From Alteromonas profundi (lineage in GTDB: Bacteria > Pseudomonadota > Gammaproteobacteria > Enterobacterales > Alteromonadaceae): a stretch of DNA of 64,000 bases. The stretch is taken from NCBI RefSeq assembly GCF_010500865.1, contig NZ_JAAAWN010000002.1, positions 186,001 through 250,000 on the forward strand. Reading direction: 5' to 3'. How positions within the stretch are numbered: position 1 is the first letter of the stretch; each line of letters begins with the position of its first letter. Below are positions 1 to 8,700 of the stretch, piece after piece. Both the position numbers and the translations under genes were made by a program. Below the pieces are notes generated by a model. The model saw only the letters and a list, made by a program, of their open reading frames with translations, was not told where the DNA came from and did no database searches.

Positions 1-297
1 CTTTCAGAAGTGGTGGAGCAAACCTTAGCTGCCAATGATATGGAAAAGTCTGATCTAGACTGGTTAGTACCTCATCAAGCAAATTTCAGAATTATTAAAG
101 CGACAGCCAAGAAGCTCGATATGTCGCTTGACCAAGTGGTGCTTACTCTTGAAAAGTATGGCAACACCTCGGCAGCAACTGTACCTACTGCGTTAGATAC
201 CGCTATTCGAGATGGCCGTATTAAGCGTGGGCAACACTTATTGTTAGAAGCCTTTGGTGGCGGCTTCGCTTGGGCATCAGCCCTAGTACGCTATTAA
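1..297 (+). CDS. fabH: 3-oxoacyl-ACP synthase III, 3' end only
   Basis: This is the last 98 codons of FabH, which condenses acetyl-CoA with malonyl-ACP to start type II fatty-acid synthesis in the cytoplasm. The frame is open from base 1, so the gene begins outside the window. Two of the three catalytic residues are visible: the His in VPHQANFRI and the Asn in [10 protein letters not shown], both typical of the KASIII C-terminal half. The protein ends in the usual [14 protein letters not shown]. fabD follows 70 bases downstream in the same direction, the common gammaproteobacterial order. The assignment is firm for a fragment; the missing catalytic Cys lies upstream. Confidence 0.95.
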   Translation, partial: LSEVVEQTLAANDMEKSDLDWLVPHQANFRIIKATAKKLDMSLDQVVLTLEKYGNTSAATVPTALDTAIRDGRIKRGQHLLLEAFGGGFAWASALVRY

Positions 298-367
298 TGA
301 GTACGCCACTAAACTTGTCTTCCTTTTCTGGCTAATAACAAGTATTTAAGAATAATAAGGAATAAAT

Positions 368-1297
368 ATGACAAAAACAGCCTGCGTATTCCCAGGTCAG
401 GGCTCACAAGCAGTGGGTATGCTTAATGAGTTAGCCGACAGCTACCCAGCTGTCATCGATACCTTTAAAGAGGCGTCAGAGGCGCTAGGGTACGATTTGT
501 GGGAGTTGGTACAAAATGATGCCAATGGCAAGCTAAACGAAACCCATGTAACCCAGCCTGCGTTACTTACTGCAAGTGTGGCAGTGTGGCGAGTAATGCG
601 AGAGCAGGGTATTGATGTTGATTATTTGGCCGGTCATAGCTTAGGAGAGTATTCTGCGCTAGTATGCGGCGGTGCGTTAAGCTTTACTGATGCGGTAAAG
701 CTTGTTGAAGCCCGGGGTCAATATATGCAACAAGCCGTGCCTGCGGGTGCCGGTGCTATGTATGCCATTATTGGTTTAGACGATAATACTATTGCTGATA
801 TTTGCCACCAAACGGCGATTGCCACGGGTGATGTTGTTGCGCCGGTTAATTTTAATTCGCCTGGTCAGGTTGTCATCGCCGGTGAGAAAAATGCAACCGA
901 GAAAGCCGGTGAAGCTTGTAAAGAAGCGGGCGCAAAACGTGCGCTGCCATTAGCGGTAAGTGTACCTTCTCATTGTGAACTAATGCGTCCAGCTGCTGAC
1001 AAGCTTGAAGAAATGCTGGCTACCCTAAAGGTAGAAACGCCAAAAATTAATATTGTTAATAATGTCGATGTCACCATAGAGACAGATGAGCAAAGCATAA
1101 AAAATGCGCTAGTTCGCCAATTGCATTGCCCTGTTCAGTGGACGCGTACGGTTCAATATCTCGCTGACGCAGGGGTTGAACGAATAATTGAAGTTGGGCC
1201 TGGTAAGGTATTAACAGGCTTAAATAAACGTATTAGTAAGGGATTAACCTATCTTTCGGTTAATACACCTGAAGGTGTGGAAGCACTAAAACAATAA
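368..1297 (+). CDS. fabD: Malonyl-CoA:ACP transacylase
   Basis: FabD moves the malonyl group from CoA to acyl carrier protein, supplying the extender unit for fatty-acid elongation. The 309-residue length matches the family. The nucleophile lies in GHSLGEY (Ser91), the N-terminal FPGQGSQ is present, and the catalytic His is His202 in VPSHCELM. The ATG is preceded by an AATAAGGAATAA ribosome-binding region. It sits between fabH and fabG, 10 bases before fabG, so the two are probably co-transcribed. Nothing unusual was seen. Confidence 0.97.
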   Translation: MTKTACVFPGQGSQAVGMLNELADSYPAVIDTFKEASEALGYDLWELVQNDANGKLNETHVTQPALLTASVAVWRVMREQGIDVDYLAGHSLGEYSALVCGGALSFTDAVKLVEARGQYMQQAVPAGAGAMYAIIGLDDNTIADICHQTAIATGDVVAPVNFNSPGQVVIAGEKNATEKAGEACKEAGAKRALPLAVSVPSHCELMRPAADKLEEMLATLKVETPKINIVNNVDVTIETDEQSIKNALVRQLHCPVQWTRTVQYLADAGVERIIEVGPGKVLTGLNKRISKGLTYLSVNTPEGVEALKQ

Positions 1298-1307
1298 AGG
1301 AAAGGCT

Positions 1308-2048
1308 ATGAGTCAATTAGAAGGCAAAGTAGCACTGGTAACGGGAGCAACCAGGGGGATTGGTAAAGCAATCGCTACCGAGTTGGCTTCGCAGGGTGCT
1401 ACGGTAATCGGCACGGCTACAAGTGATACTGGCGCCACTGCCATTACTGATTATTTGTCAGCACAAGGTGGTAAAGGGCTTGCGCTTAATGTAACTGACA
1501 AAGCGAGTGTTGAAGCTTCACTTAAAGCAATTACTAGTGATTTCGGAGGCATTGATATTTTAGTCAATAATGCCGGTATTACTCGTGATAATCTGCTTAT
1601 GCGTATGAAAGATGACGAATGGCAGGATATTATAGATACGAACTTAACCGCAATATTTACGCTGTCAAAAGCGGTACTTCGCGGTATGATGAAGAAGCGT
1701 TTTGGACGTATCGTTAATATTGGTTCTGTTGTAGGGTGTGCAGGTAACGCTGGACAAGCGAATTATGCAGCGGCAAAAGCGGGTGTTATTGGTTTTTCTA
1801 AATCAATGGCGCGTGAAGTCGCCTCTCGGGGGATCACTGTAAATGTGGTCGCACCCGGCTTCATCGATACAGACATGACCAAGGCGCTGAGTGACGATCA
1901 GCGTGAGGCAATTTTTAAAGATATTCCGGCTAATCGCTTGGGTGATCCTGATGAAATTGCCGCCACTGTTGCCTTTTTAGTGAGTAACGGTGCTGCTTAT
2001 ATTACAGGCGAAACCATTCATGTGAATGGCGGTATGTATATGGGCTAA
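1308..2048 (+). CDS. fabG: 3-oxoacyl-ACP reductase
   Basis: FabG is the NADPH-dependent ketoreductase of the elongation cycle. It is a 246-residue classical short-chain dehydrogenase: the cofactor motif TGATRGIG (residues 12-19), NNAG (87-90), and the catalytic Ser140, Tyr153 and Lys157 in YAAAK are all present. The C-terminus (YITGETIHVNGGMYM) is typical of FabG and separates it from other SDRs. A strong AAGGAAAGG precedes the ATG. A hairpin that could end transcription overlaps its stop codon, and acpP lies 197 bases further on, so acpP can be controlled separately. Confidence 0.97.
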   Translation: MSQLEGKVALVTGATRGIGKAIATELASQGATVIGTATSDTGATAITDYLSAQGGKGLALNVTDKASVEASLKAITSDFGGIDILVNNAGITRDNLLMRMKDDEWQDIIDTNLTAIFTLSKAVLRGMMKKRFGRIVNIGSVVGCAGNAGQANYAAAKAGVIGFSKSMAREVASRGITVNVVAPGFIDTDMTKALSDDQREAIFKDIPANRLGDPDEIAATVAFLVSNGAAYITGETIHVNGGMYMG

Positions 2049-2068
2049 TTCGCATTTTTTGCGAATTT
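2047..2068 (+). terminator. Hairpin at the end of fabG
   Basis: AATTCGCA (2047-2054) pairs perfectly with TGCGAATT (2060-2067) around a five-T loop. There is no long T tract after the stem, so it may attenuate rather than fully stop transcription. Confidence 0.4.
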
Positions 2069-2072
2069 AACT

Positions 2073-2245
2073 TAGTTAGGGGTAGTATTTCCCCCAACTA
2101 GGATGTAAAAATAGAGTATTAAGAATTTGGGATGTCGCTGGTTTGACCAGACAATAAGTTTAAACTGGTGCTTGCAAGGGCGCACCTTGCAAAATAAACT
2201 AGCGACACTTTTACTATCTAGTGACGTTTAAGGGAAACCTAGAAT
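2073..2245 (+). promoter_or_regulatory. Structured leader of acpP (predicted three-way-junction RNA)
   Basis: The 5' region of acpP holds several nested complementary segments. Stem P1 pairs 2133-2144 with 2196-2207 (12 pairs, one a G-U). Inside it, P2 pairs ACCAG 2146-2150 with CTGGT 2165-2169, and P3 pairs TTGCAAGG 2172-2179 with CCTTGCAA 2185-2192. Joining stretches are only 1 to 3 bases, which makes a compact three-way junction. Upstream, 2073-2082 pairs with 2091-2100 with one mismatch. Downstream, TCTAG 2217-2221 pairs with CTAGA 2239-2243 and GTTT 2226-2229 with AAAC 2235-2238, leaving AAGGG, the likely ribosome-binding site, in a five-base loop. A possible promoter is TTGCGA (2059-2064), 18 bases, TAGTAT (2083-2088). 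I do not recognise this as a named RNA family. Folding is inferred by eye. Confidence 0.5.
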
Positions 2246-2485
2246 ATGAGTAACATTGAAGAACGCGTTAAGAAAATCATCGTTGAACAGCTTGGCGTGA
2301 AAGAAGAAGAAGTAAAATCAGAAGCTTCATTCGTTGACGACTTAGGCGCTGACTCACTTGACACCGTTGAATTGGTAATGGCGTTAGAAGAAGAGTTCGA
2401 TACAGAAATTCCTGACGAAGAAGCAGAAAAAATTACTACTGTTCAGTCAGCTGTTGATTACATCAACGCAAACAAAGACGCTTAA
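2246..2485 (+). CDS. acpP: Acyl carrier protein
   Basis: ACP carries the growing acyl chain on a 4'-phosphopantetheine arm through fatty-acid, lipid A and lipoate synthesis. The 79-residue acidic protein has the DSL attachment motif in [11 protein letters not shown] (Ser37) and the conserved [18 protein letters not shown] helix III region. Length and composition fit the family exactly. It is flanked by its own structured leader and a strong terminator, which fits an abundant monocistronic mRNA. Confidence 0.98.
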   Translation: MSNIEERVKKIIVEQLGVKEEEVKSEASFVDDLGADSLDTVELVMALEEEFDTEIPDEEAEKITTVQSAVDYINANKDA

Positions 2486-2502
2486 GTCTTTCGTTATATG
2501 TA

Positions 2503-2530
2503 AAAACGGCTCTTTTTAGAGCCGTTTTCT
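2503..2530 (+). terminator. Rho-independent terminator after acpP
   Basis: AAAACGGCTC (2503-2512) pairs perfectly with GAGCCGTTTT (2519-2528) across a six-base loop, and the stem ends in T residues. It separates acpP from fabF. Confidence 0.85.
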
Positions 2531-2566
2531 GTATCTCCCCCTTTGGTTCCAATGCGAGGACTTATT

Positions 2567-3805
2567 GTGACAAAACGTCGCGTCGTGGTTACTGGTCTTG
2601 GAATGCTTTCACCTTTAGGTCTCAATAGTGATGAGACTTGGCGCCGGCTGCTTGCAGGCGAAAGTGGCATTGGTGAAATCACTCATTTCGACAGCAGTAA
2701 TTATTCCACTCGTTTCGCTGGTCAAATCAATGATTTTGATCCGTTGGAATATATTGAGAAAAAAGAAACGAAAAAAATGGACCGGTTTATCCAGCTAGGT
2801 ATAGCGGCGGGTAAACAAGCCTTAGTGAACTCAGGCCTTAGTATTACTGAAGACAATGCACATCGTGTAGGTGTGGCAATTGGTTCGGGTATTGGAGGTT
2901 TAGAACAAATTGAGCAAAACCACCTTAAGCTGTTAAATGGCAGTCCTAAGCGTGTATCACCCTTTTTTGTACCCTCAACCATTACCAATATGATCTCAGG
3001 TTTCCTGTCTATCATGGAAGGGTTGAAAGGGCCAAATATTAATGTTGTTACAGCCTGTACTACGGGTGTACACAATATAGGGATAGCGGCGCGTACCATT
3101 GCTTATGGCGATGCCGACGCAATGCTGGCAGGGGGGGCGGAAGCCTCTATTACCCCTCTAGGTATTGCCGGTTTTGCAGCTGCTCGTGCTCTCTCTGCGC
3201 GCAACGATGATCCTCAAGCGGCTAGCCGCCCATGGGACAAGGATCGTGACGGGTTTGTAATGGGCGAAGGTGCTGGCGTTGTAATGCTTGAAGAGTATGA
3301 AGCAGCGCAAGCCCGTGGTGCAACTATCTATGCCGAATTAGTCGGCTTTGGTATGAGCGGTGATGCTTATCACATGACGTCACCGCCAGCTGATGGTGAA
3401 GGTGCTGCAGCGTCGATGGAAAACGCATTACGCGATGCCAATATTGAAGGTAAAGACATCGGCTATATAAACGCTCACGGAACGTCTACCCCGGCGGGAG
3501 ATGTGGCGGAAGTTGCGGCGGTTAAACGTGTTTTCAATGAGCATGCTTACGAGGTGTTGGTTAGCTCCACGAAATCGATGACAGGTCACCTTCTTGGCGC
3601 GGCGGGTTCGGTAGAAGCAATATTCACTATTCTTGCTTTGCGAGATAGAATGGCGCCGCCTACCATTAACTTAGATACGCCAGGTGAAGGGTGCGACTTA
3701 GACTTTGTAGCAAACAAAGCGAAAATGTTTACCTCAGATTATGCGCTGTGTAATTCATTTGGCTTTGGCGGAACGAATGGCTCGCTGATATTCAAGCGAC
3801 CTTAG
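2567..3805 (+). CDS. fabF: 3-oxoacyl-ACP synthase II
   Basis: FabF is the elongating condensing enzyme, important for cis-vaccenate and temperature control of membrane fluidity. I chose the GTG at 2567: it gives the usual [14 protein letters not shown] start, 412 residues (close to the E. coli length), and has GCGAGGA 6 bases before it. The longer reading from TTG 2543 adds eight residues without family support. The active-site Cys is in [11 protein letters not shown] (about residue 164), and the two His residues are in [11 protein letters not shown] and [14 protein letters not shown] terminator follows at 3837. Confidence 0.96.
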   Translation: MTKRRVVVTGLGMLSPLGLNSDETWRRLLAGESGIGEITHFDSSNYSTRFAGQINDFDPLEYIEKKETKKMDRFIQLGIAAGKQALVNSGLSITEDNAHRVGVAIGSGIGGLEQIEQNHLKLLNGSPKRVSPFFVPSTITNMISGFLSIMEGLKGPNINVVTACTTGVHNIGIAARTIAYGDADAMLAGGAEASITPLGIAGFAAARALSARNDDPQAASRPWDKDRDGFVMGEGAGVVMLEEYEAAQARGATIYAELVGFGMSGDAYHMTSPPADGEGAAASMENALRDANIEGKDIGYINAHGTSTPAGDVAEVAAVKRVFNEHAYEVLVSSTKSMTGHLLGAAGSVEAIFTILALRDRMAPPTINLDTPGEGCDLDFVANKAKMFTSDYALCNSFGFGGTNGSLIFKRP

Positions 3806-3836
3806 CGTACCAGCAAAAAGAATATGTACGTTTATC

Positions 3837-3862
3837 AAGGCAGCCTAATGGCTGCCTTTTCT
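3837..3862 (+). terminator. Rho-independent terminator after fabF
   Basis: AAGGCAGCC (3837-3845) pairs perfectly with GGCTGCCTT (3850-3858), loop TAAT, followed by a short T tract. It closes the fab cluster. Confidence 0.85.
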
Positions 3863-3889
3863 TGTTTACACATACTAACTTGGTATACT
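3862..3889 (+). promoter_or_regulatory. Candidate sigma-70 promoter for pabC operon
   Basis: TTGTTT (3862-3867), a 16-base spacer and TATACT (3884-3889) lie about 30 bases before the pabC GTG, right after the fabF terminator. The -10 is a good match and the -35 a fair one. Confidence 0.5.
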
Positions 3890-3920
3890 TTAGCGCTGTT
3901 TAAGTAACCGTGGGTGTTTT

Positions 3921-4763
3921 GTGTACATACTAGCCAATAATGCCGCCATATCGCCGTCTGATAGAGCATTTAATTATGGTGATGGGGTTTTTACCACTAT
4001 GCATGTGGTAGGTAGGCAGGTGCGATTACTCGACTATCATCTTCGACGGGTAAATCATGACGCACAAGCACTCGGTATCGCACTTAATTGTGTTGAGCTT
4101 GCCACTGCCATTAACCAATTTGTCGCAGGCCACGGGAGCGAGCAATATGTACTAAAAGTGCATGTTTGCGCTGGTGAAGGCGGCCGGGGCTATGCCCGCG
4201 ATCCTAAAAAGCCTTCCCTCGTTCGCTTTTCTGTTCACGATTACCCTGTGCACTACGCCAATGTAAAACAGCGTGGGGCAAAACTTATTTGTGCCGACAC
4301 GCGGTTAGCCATTCAGCCTGCCCTTGCGGGTATAAAGCATATGAACCGTTTAGAGCAGGTGCTAATTAAGCAAGAGGTGATAAACCGTGATGCCGACGAT
4401 GCACTCGTGTTCGACACCAACAATCATGTTATCGAAGCCAGTGCAGGAAATGTGTTTTTTCATAACGGCGTACATTGGTGTACCCCTGAATTAGGTGGAT
4501 GTGGTGTAAACGGTGTGGTGCGTCAATATTTACTTGATGCTGCAAACAAAGCGGAAAAGCCGATTGAGCAGGGGAGTTACACAATCGAAGATATTGCGTC
4601 TGCTCACGCCTTAGTTATTACCAATGCGTTAATGGGCGTTATGCCAGTAACTATAATACACCTTGGCGATGCAGGTCAGCTGTCATTTAACGGCACCGAT
4701 GGGCAATGGTTAGACAGCTTACTATTAAAGAAGTATCAGGAAGAGAATGCGAATTTTACTTAG
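3921..4763 (+). CDS. pabC: Aminodeoxychorismate lyase
   Basis: PabC converts 4-amino-4-deoxychorismate to p-aminobenzoate and pyruvate in folate synthesis. It is a fold-type IV PLP enzyme of 280 residues. Visible family features are RAFNYGDGVFTT near the N-terminus, the PLP lysine in AGIKHMNRLEQ (Lys139), and EASAGNVFF. The start is GTG at 3921. It overlaps mltG by 17 bases, so the two are translationally linked, and its place between fabF and mltG is the usual enterobacterial and Alteromonas order. This context separates it from the D-amino-acid transaminase at 50479, a distant relative in the same fold. Confidence 0.92.
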   Translation: MYILANNAAISPSDRAFNYGDGVFTTMHVVGRQVRLLDYHLRRVNHDAQALGIALNCVELATAINQFVAGHGSEQYVLKVHVCAGEGGRGYARDPKKPSLVRFSVHDYPVHYANVKQRGAKLICADTRLAIQPALAGIKHMNRLEQVLIKQEVINRDADDALVFDTNNHVIEASAGNVFFHNGVHWCTPELGGCGVNGVVRQYLLDAANKAEKPIEQGSYTIEDIASAHALVITNALMGVMPVTIIHLGDAGQLSFNGTDGQWLDSLLLKKYQEENANFT

Positions 4764-5760
4764 TATAGGCGTGGTACTCGCGTTATTTATAGGTGCCATA
4801 GGGGCTGGAATAATTTACATAAAACAACGTGTTGAACAACCACTTATGATTACAGAACCGCAACTGTATACCGTTGAGCGGGGGAGCAGTGCATATAGGG
4901 TTGTGAAAGATCTTCGTCAACGGTCACTTACCCGCATTTCGCCTTTTGTTGCAAAAGTATGGTTACGGGTATTTGCTACTGATACCGATATTAAGTCGGG
5001 CACTTATGCGCTTGACGAAGGCATGACGTTAACCTCTTTAATGGCGAAGTTAACCCGCGGTGAAGAGCATTATTTTTCTGTGAGCTTGGTAGAGGGGTTA
5101 ACCTTAACCCAGTGGCTAGATACACTACGCCAACACCAAGAGCACCTTGTTTTTGATATTGATGCTAATCGTATTAGTGAATTAGTAAAAAATTCCCCAT
5201 GGGCAAAGTATCACGATCAACCAGAAGGTTTATTTCTCGCAGACACTTATTTTTATACCGCAAATACCAAGGCCAGCGTTATTTTATCCCGCGCGCTTTC
5301 CGCCATGCATGAATTTATCAGTGTAGAATGGCAAAAAAGACAAGACGATTTGCCTATAGATAGTCCCTTTGAAGCGCTAATATTAGCCAGCATTATTGAA
5401 AAAGAAACAGCAGTACCAGCAGAACGAAGCCTAATAGCGGGGGTGTTTGTGAATAGATTGCGTAAAAATATGCGCCTGCAAACCGACCCCACAGTTATAT
5501 ACGGCATTGGTGAGGACTTCGATGGCAATATTACGCGCAAGCATTTACGTACAGCCACCGCGTACAATACTTATGTAATTAAAGGTCTGCCTCCAACACC
5601 TATCGCCATGGCAGGAAAAGAGGCCATTATGGCTGCACTGCACCCTCAAACGACAGAGGCACTTTATTTCGTCGCACGGGGGGATGGAAGCCATGCGTTT
5701 TCAACCACACTAGAAGCGCACAATAACGCGGTACGAAAATACCAGCTAAACAAGAGATAG
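4747..5760 (+). CDS. mltG: Endolytic murein transglycosylase
   Basis: MltG (YceG) cuts nascent peptidoglycan glycan strands from the periplasmic side of the inner membrane and so sets strand length. The 337-residue protein has one N-terminal membrane anchor (about residues 2-25), then a LysM-like region, then the YceG catalytic domain with the catalytic Glu in SIIEKETAVPAER (Glu218). Later family blocks NRLRKNMRLQTDPTVIYGIG and GLPPTPIAMAG are intact. It overlaps pabC and is followed 16 bases later by tmk. Confidence 0.95.
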   Translation: MRILLSIGVVLALFIGAIGAGIIYIKQRVEQPLMITEPQLYTVERGSSAYRVVKDLRQRSLTRISPFVAKVWLRVFATDTDIKSGTYALDEGMTLTSLMAKLTRGEEHYFSVSLVEGLTLTQWLDTLRQHQEHLVFDIDANRISELVKNSPWAKYHDQPEGLFLADTYFYTANTKASVILSRALSAMHEFISVEWQKRQDDLPIDSPFEALILASIIEKETAVPAERSLIAGVFVNRLRKNMRLQTDPTVIYGIGEDFDGNITRKHLRTATAYNTYVIKGLPPTPIAMAGKEAIMAALHPQTTEALYFVARGDGSHAFSTTLEAHNNAVRKYQLNKR

Positions 5761-5776
5761 ATAAACGCAGCACATT

Positions 5777-6394
5777 ATGAACGGAAAATTTATTGTTGTA
5801 GAAGGCCTTGAAGGGGCTGGGAAAAGTTCAGTCATTGGGCTGATTAAGGCGTATATTGAAAAGGCCGGGATAGGTGTAGAACAAACCCGTGAGCCCGGCG
5901 GCACACCTATGGCCGAAGCAATTCGAGAGTGTGTAAAACACGATTGGGAAGAAACGGTAGCACAAGAGACCGAACTACTTCTTATGTATGCGGCGCGAGT
6001 TCAGCTTCTAAAAAATAAAATACTTCCCGCTTTAGAAAAGGGCATATGGGTAGTGGGAGATAGACACGACTTATCCTCACAAGCATATCAAGGTGGCGGT
6101 CGACAAATGAACGCTAACACGATGAAAGAAATCAGTGCCATCGCCCTAAATGGCTTTAAGCCCGACCTCACTATTTATCTTGATGTAGAGCCAGCTGTTG
6201 GCTTACAACGTGCCCGAGGGCGTGGCGAACTAGACAGAATAGAGCAGGCTGGCTTGGCGTTTTTTGAGCGAACACGGGCGCGCTATTTGGCCCTTGCCAG
6301 CCAAGACGACAGCATTGTTGTTGTCAATGCGATGAACGAGATGGCTATCGTTCATGATGATGTATGCAATGTATTAAAGGAGTACTTGTCCTAA
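5777..6394 (+). CDS. tmk: Thymidylate kinase
   Basis: Tmk phosphorylates dTMP to dTDP, the last dedicated step toward dTTP. The 205-residue protein has the P-loop EGLEGAGKSS (residues 9-18), the EQTREPGGTP stretch, the dTMP-binding DRHDLSSQAYQGGGR, and a lid RARGRGELDRIE with the lid arginines of the bacterial type II enzyme. Its stop codon overlaps the holB ATG by one base, so the two are translationally coupled. Confidence 0.96.
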   Translation: MNGKFIVVEGLEGAGKSSVIGLIKAYIEKAGIGVEQTREPGGTPMAEAIRECVKHDWEETVAQETELLLMYAARVQLLKNKILPALEKGIWVVGDRHDLSSQAYQGGGRQMNANTMKEISAIALNGFKPDLTIYLDVEPAVGLQRARGRGELDRIEQAGLAFFERTRARYLALASQDDSIVVVNAMNEMAIVHDDVCNVLKEYLS

Positions 6395-7287
6395 TGCTTC
6401 CTTGGTTGCAGGCAACGTATACCCAGTTGGTTAATCGCTATATCAATAAAACGCTACATCATGCGTTGTTATTTAGCGGTCCAGCGGGTATTGGAAAGCA
6501 GCAGCTAGCAGAGACGCTTGCATTCGATATGCTGTGCAAACAGCCTACCCATGGCGGGGCATGCGGGCAATGTCAAAGTTGTCACTTGCGCCAAGCGGGT
6601 AACCACCCTGATTATCATGTACTTGAGAGCGAGAAGCAGTTAGGGGTAGATGCTATTCGAACGGGCATTACAAAGCTTAGTGGCACGGCACAAATGGGGG
6701 GCAGTAAAGTACTTATTATTCCGCAAGCCGACAGTATGACTGAGGCCGCGGCCAATGCCTTGTTGAAAACATTAGAAGAGCCCACAAATAACACCTACTT
6801 GTTATTGATAAGCGACAGTCTTAACCGATTGATGCCGACCATTTTAAGCCGGTGTGAGAAACATACGTTGTCGCTTCCCGATACTCAAAGTAGCTTGCAG
6901 TACCTTAATTCAAAGGGTATCGACGATGCCAGTGAAGCGCTATTACAAGCTTATGGACACGCGCCCCTTAGAGTAGAGGCGGCGATGAAAAGTGAAGATG
7001 AATTCTCATACAGACGTTTTTCTGACGGCTTTGGCGCTCTCCTTGCAAGTTCAAATAATGGAGGGCAAAAGCAGCAGGTATTAAGTTTGGCTAGCAAGTG
7101 GCAAGCTCACGCGATACAAGTAACTCAGTGGTGCCAGCAAGAAGCGCAAAAAGCGTATCGTAATGGTGGCCAACCACGAGACTATGCGCGCTATCAACAT
7201 TGTGTGGATGCGCTTAGAACGCTGCAACACCCAGGCGTGAATAAATCTCTCGTGCTGGTAGGTGTATTGCAACAATTTCAATGTTAA
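6394..7287 (+). CDS. holB: DNA polymerase III delta-prime subunit
   Basis: HolB is part of the clamp-loader complex that places the beta sliding clamp on DNA. I start it at ATG 6394 (MLPWLQATYT), where TAATG links it to tmk; an AAGGAG lies at 6377-6382. This gives 297 residues. The AAA+ core shows a Walker-A-like GPAGIGKQ (29-36), better preserved than in E. coli, and a zinc-binding set of Cys residues in MLC and CGQCQSC (about 48, 57, 60, 63). SRC (TILSRCEKHTL) is the typical sensor 1 SRC motif. tatD follows after 39 bases; no pilZ gene lies between, unlike in pseudomonads. Confidence 0.93.
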   Translation: MLPWLQATYTQLVNRYINKTLHHALLFSGPAGIGKQQLAETLAFDMLCKQPTHGGACGQCQSCHLRQAGNHPDYHVLESEKQLGVDAIRTGITKLSGTAQMGGSKVLIIPQADSMTEAAANALLKTLEEPTNNTYLLLISDSLNRLMPTILSRCEKHTLSLPDTQSSLQYLNSKGIDDASEALLQAYGHAPLRVEAAMKSEDEFSYRRFSDGFGALLASSNNGGQKQQVLSLASKWQAHAIQVTQWCQQEAQKAYRNGGQPRDYARYQHCVDALRTLQHPGVNKSLVLVGVLQQFQC

Positions 7288-7326
7288 TGCGCAAGGTCGC
7301 GTTAACCTAAACGAAACAGGTGTATT

Positions 7327-8106
7327 TTGTTCGTAGATTCTCATTGTCATCTAGATAGATTAAAGCAGTCGCCCGAAGCGTTGGCAGAAACCTTACAGTT
7401 CGCGCGAACCCGAGGGGTAGAACATTTTCTTTGCGTGTGTGTGTCGGTAAACGACTACGATAGCATGCTTGAAACAGTGAAAGGTTTTAGCGATGTATCT
7501 GTTTCCTGTGGGGTACATCCGCTTCATCAAGATGAAGCATGTAGCTACGCTGAGCTGCTTGAAAAAGCGCAACGTGACGAAGTGGTGGCAATAGGGGAAA
7601 CGGGCTTAGATTATTTTTACAGCCCAGAAAGTAAAGAAGTACAACTTACCTCCTTTGTTGATCATATTAAAGTGGCGAACGAAACGCGCAAGCCGCTTAT
7701 CATTCACACCCGTGATGCACGCGAAGACACCATTAACTTACTGAAAGCGCATAAAGCACCTCATACCAAGGGTGTTTTGCATTGCTTTACCGAAACATTT
7801 GAAATGGCGCAAGCTGCGATAGAAATGGATTTTTATATTTCTATATCCGGCATCGTTACCTTTAATTCCGCTGATGAGTTACGTGAGGTAGTAAAAGCCA
7901 TTCCATTATCACGTTTATTAATAGAAACGGATTCGCCTTGGCTGGCGCCAGTTCCTCACCGTGGTAAACAAAATCAGCCCGGCTATGTGGTTGAAGTGGC
8001 AGAATTTATTGCTGAGTTAAAGGGGGTCACCGTAGAAGAGTTAGCCCGCTGTACTACTGAAAACTTTTATAACCTTTTTTCGCTAACTGCACGTAAAGGT
8101 AACTAA
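7327..8106 (+). CDS. TatD family metal-dependent hydrolase (YcfH type)
   Basis: This is a cytoplasmic TIM-barrel DNase/hydrolase of the TatD family, most like the YcfH branch that sits downstream of holB. It has 259 residues with all metal-binding blocks: DSHCHLD (His6, His8), GETGLDYFY, HTRDA, LHCFTE and ETDSPWLAP. The start is TTG at 7327, which gives the conserved MFVDSHCHLD; no ATG is available nearby. It is probably the last gene of the pabC operon or is followed by the PNPOx-like gene 17 bases on. The biological substrate of this branch is not settled. Confidence 0.9.
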   Translation: MFVDSHCHLDRLKQSPEALAETLQFARTRGVEHFLCVCVSVNDYDSMLETVKGFSDVSVSCGVHPLHQDEACSYAELLEKAQRDEVVAIGETGLDYFYSPESKEVQLTSFVDHIKVANETRKPLIIHTRDAREDTINLLKAHKAPHTKGVLHCFTETFEMAQAAIEMDFYISISGIVTFNSADELREVVKAIPLSRLLIETDSPWLAPVPHRGKQNQPGYVVEVAEFIAELKGVTVEELARCTTENFYNLFSLTARKGN

Positions 8107-8123
8107 AATAGCAGGAGTACCTT

Positions 8124-8681
8124 ATGCCTCAATGGCGACAAGGATTGACCAAAAGTTTACATAAAACCCGTAGTGTACCGGAAAGTCGTTATTTTCAGCT
8201 AGCTACCGCAGATGAAGAGGGTACGCCTTACTGTAGAACGGTGGTGTATCGTGGGTTAACCGAAGACAACGACTTAGTCGTAATATCCGATACGCGAACG
8301 GGTAAGTACGCGCAACTGTGCGAGCAAAATAAAGCACAAGTCTGTTGGTATTTCGCGAAGACCCGTGAGCAGTACCGCTTTTCGGTAACGGCCCATTCGG
8401 TAACCACAGCGCACGCGCCTGTGTTAGTAAGATCGCATTGGGAACGATTATCTGATGCGGGGAAAAAGCAGTTCTTGTGGGGAGAGCCAACCACCCCTAG
8501 AAATGACGGTGCAGCCTTAAGCGTTACCGGTAGTTTCGATGAGGTACCCGCGCATTTTTGCGTGTTGCTATTGAATGTAACAAAAGTGGACTACCTAAAT
8601 TTACGCGGTAGCCCACAGTACCGAGAATTACACTATCTCGACGGGCAAGGGAATTGGCTAAGCCAATCAGTTGTACCTTGA
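8124..8681 (+). CDS. Pyridoxamine 5'-phosphate oxidase-like FMN-binding protein
   Basis: The 185-residue protein resembles the Alr4036-type split-barrel flavoproteins related to pyridoxamine phosphate oxidase. Supporting stretches are YFQLATADEEGTPYCRTVVYRGL, VVISDTRTGKYAQLCEQNKAQVCWYFAKTREQYRFS (the FMN-phosphate-binding strand pair) and RSHWERLSDAGKKQFLWGEP. It lacks the C-terminal PdxH signature, so it is probably not the biosynthetic PdxH. A GCAGGAGTACC ribosome-binding region precedes the ATG. The physiological substrate is unknown. A short hairpin CCGCT/AGCGG at 8687-8699 lies between it and the convergent SDR gene. Confidence 0.8.
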   Translation: MPQWRQGLTKSLHKTRSVPESRYFQLATADEEGTPYCRTVVYRGLTEDNDLVVISDTRTGKYAQLCEQNKAQVCWYFAKTREQYRFSVTAHSVTTAHAPVLVRSHWERLSDAGKKQFLWGEPTTPRNDGAALSVTGSFDEVPAHFCVLLLNVTKVDYLNLRGSPQYRELHYLDGQGNWLSQSVVP

Positions 8682-8700
8682 TGGCGCCGCTTTAAGCGGG

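Noticed and set aside
2133-2207. Hammerhead ribozyme or tRNA-like element
   Set aside because: The junction segments are G, GC and AAT. The hammerhead core CTGATGA and GAAA is absent, and there is no acceptor end or T-loop as in a tRNA.
8203-8494. Reverse-strand ORFs within the PNPOx-like gene
   Set aside because: They are shadows of the coding strand with no family features or ribosome-binding sites; the same holds for similar antisense frames in the cox, RND and etf genes.
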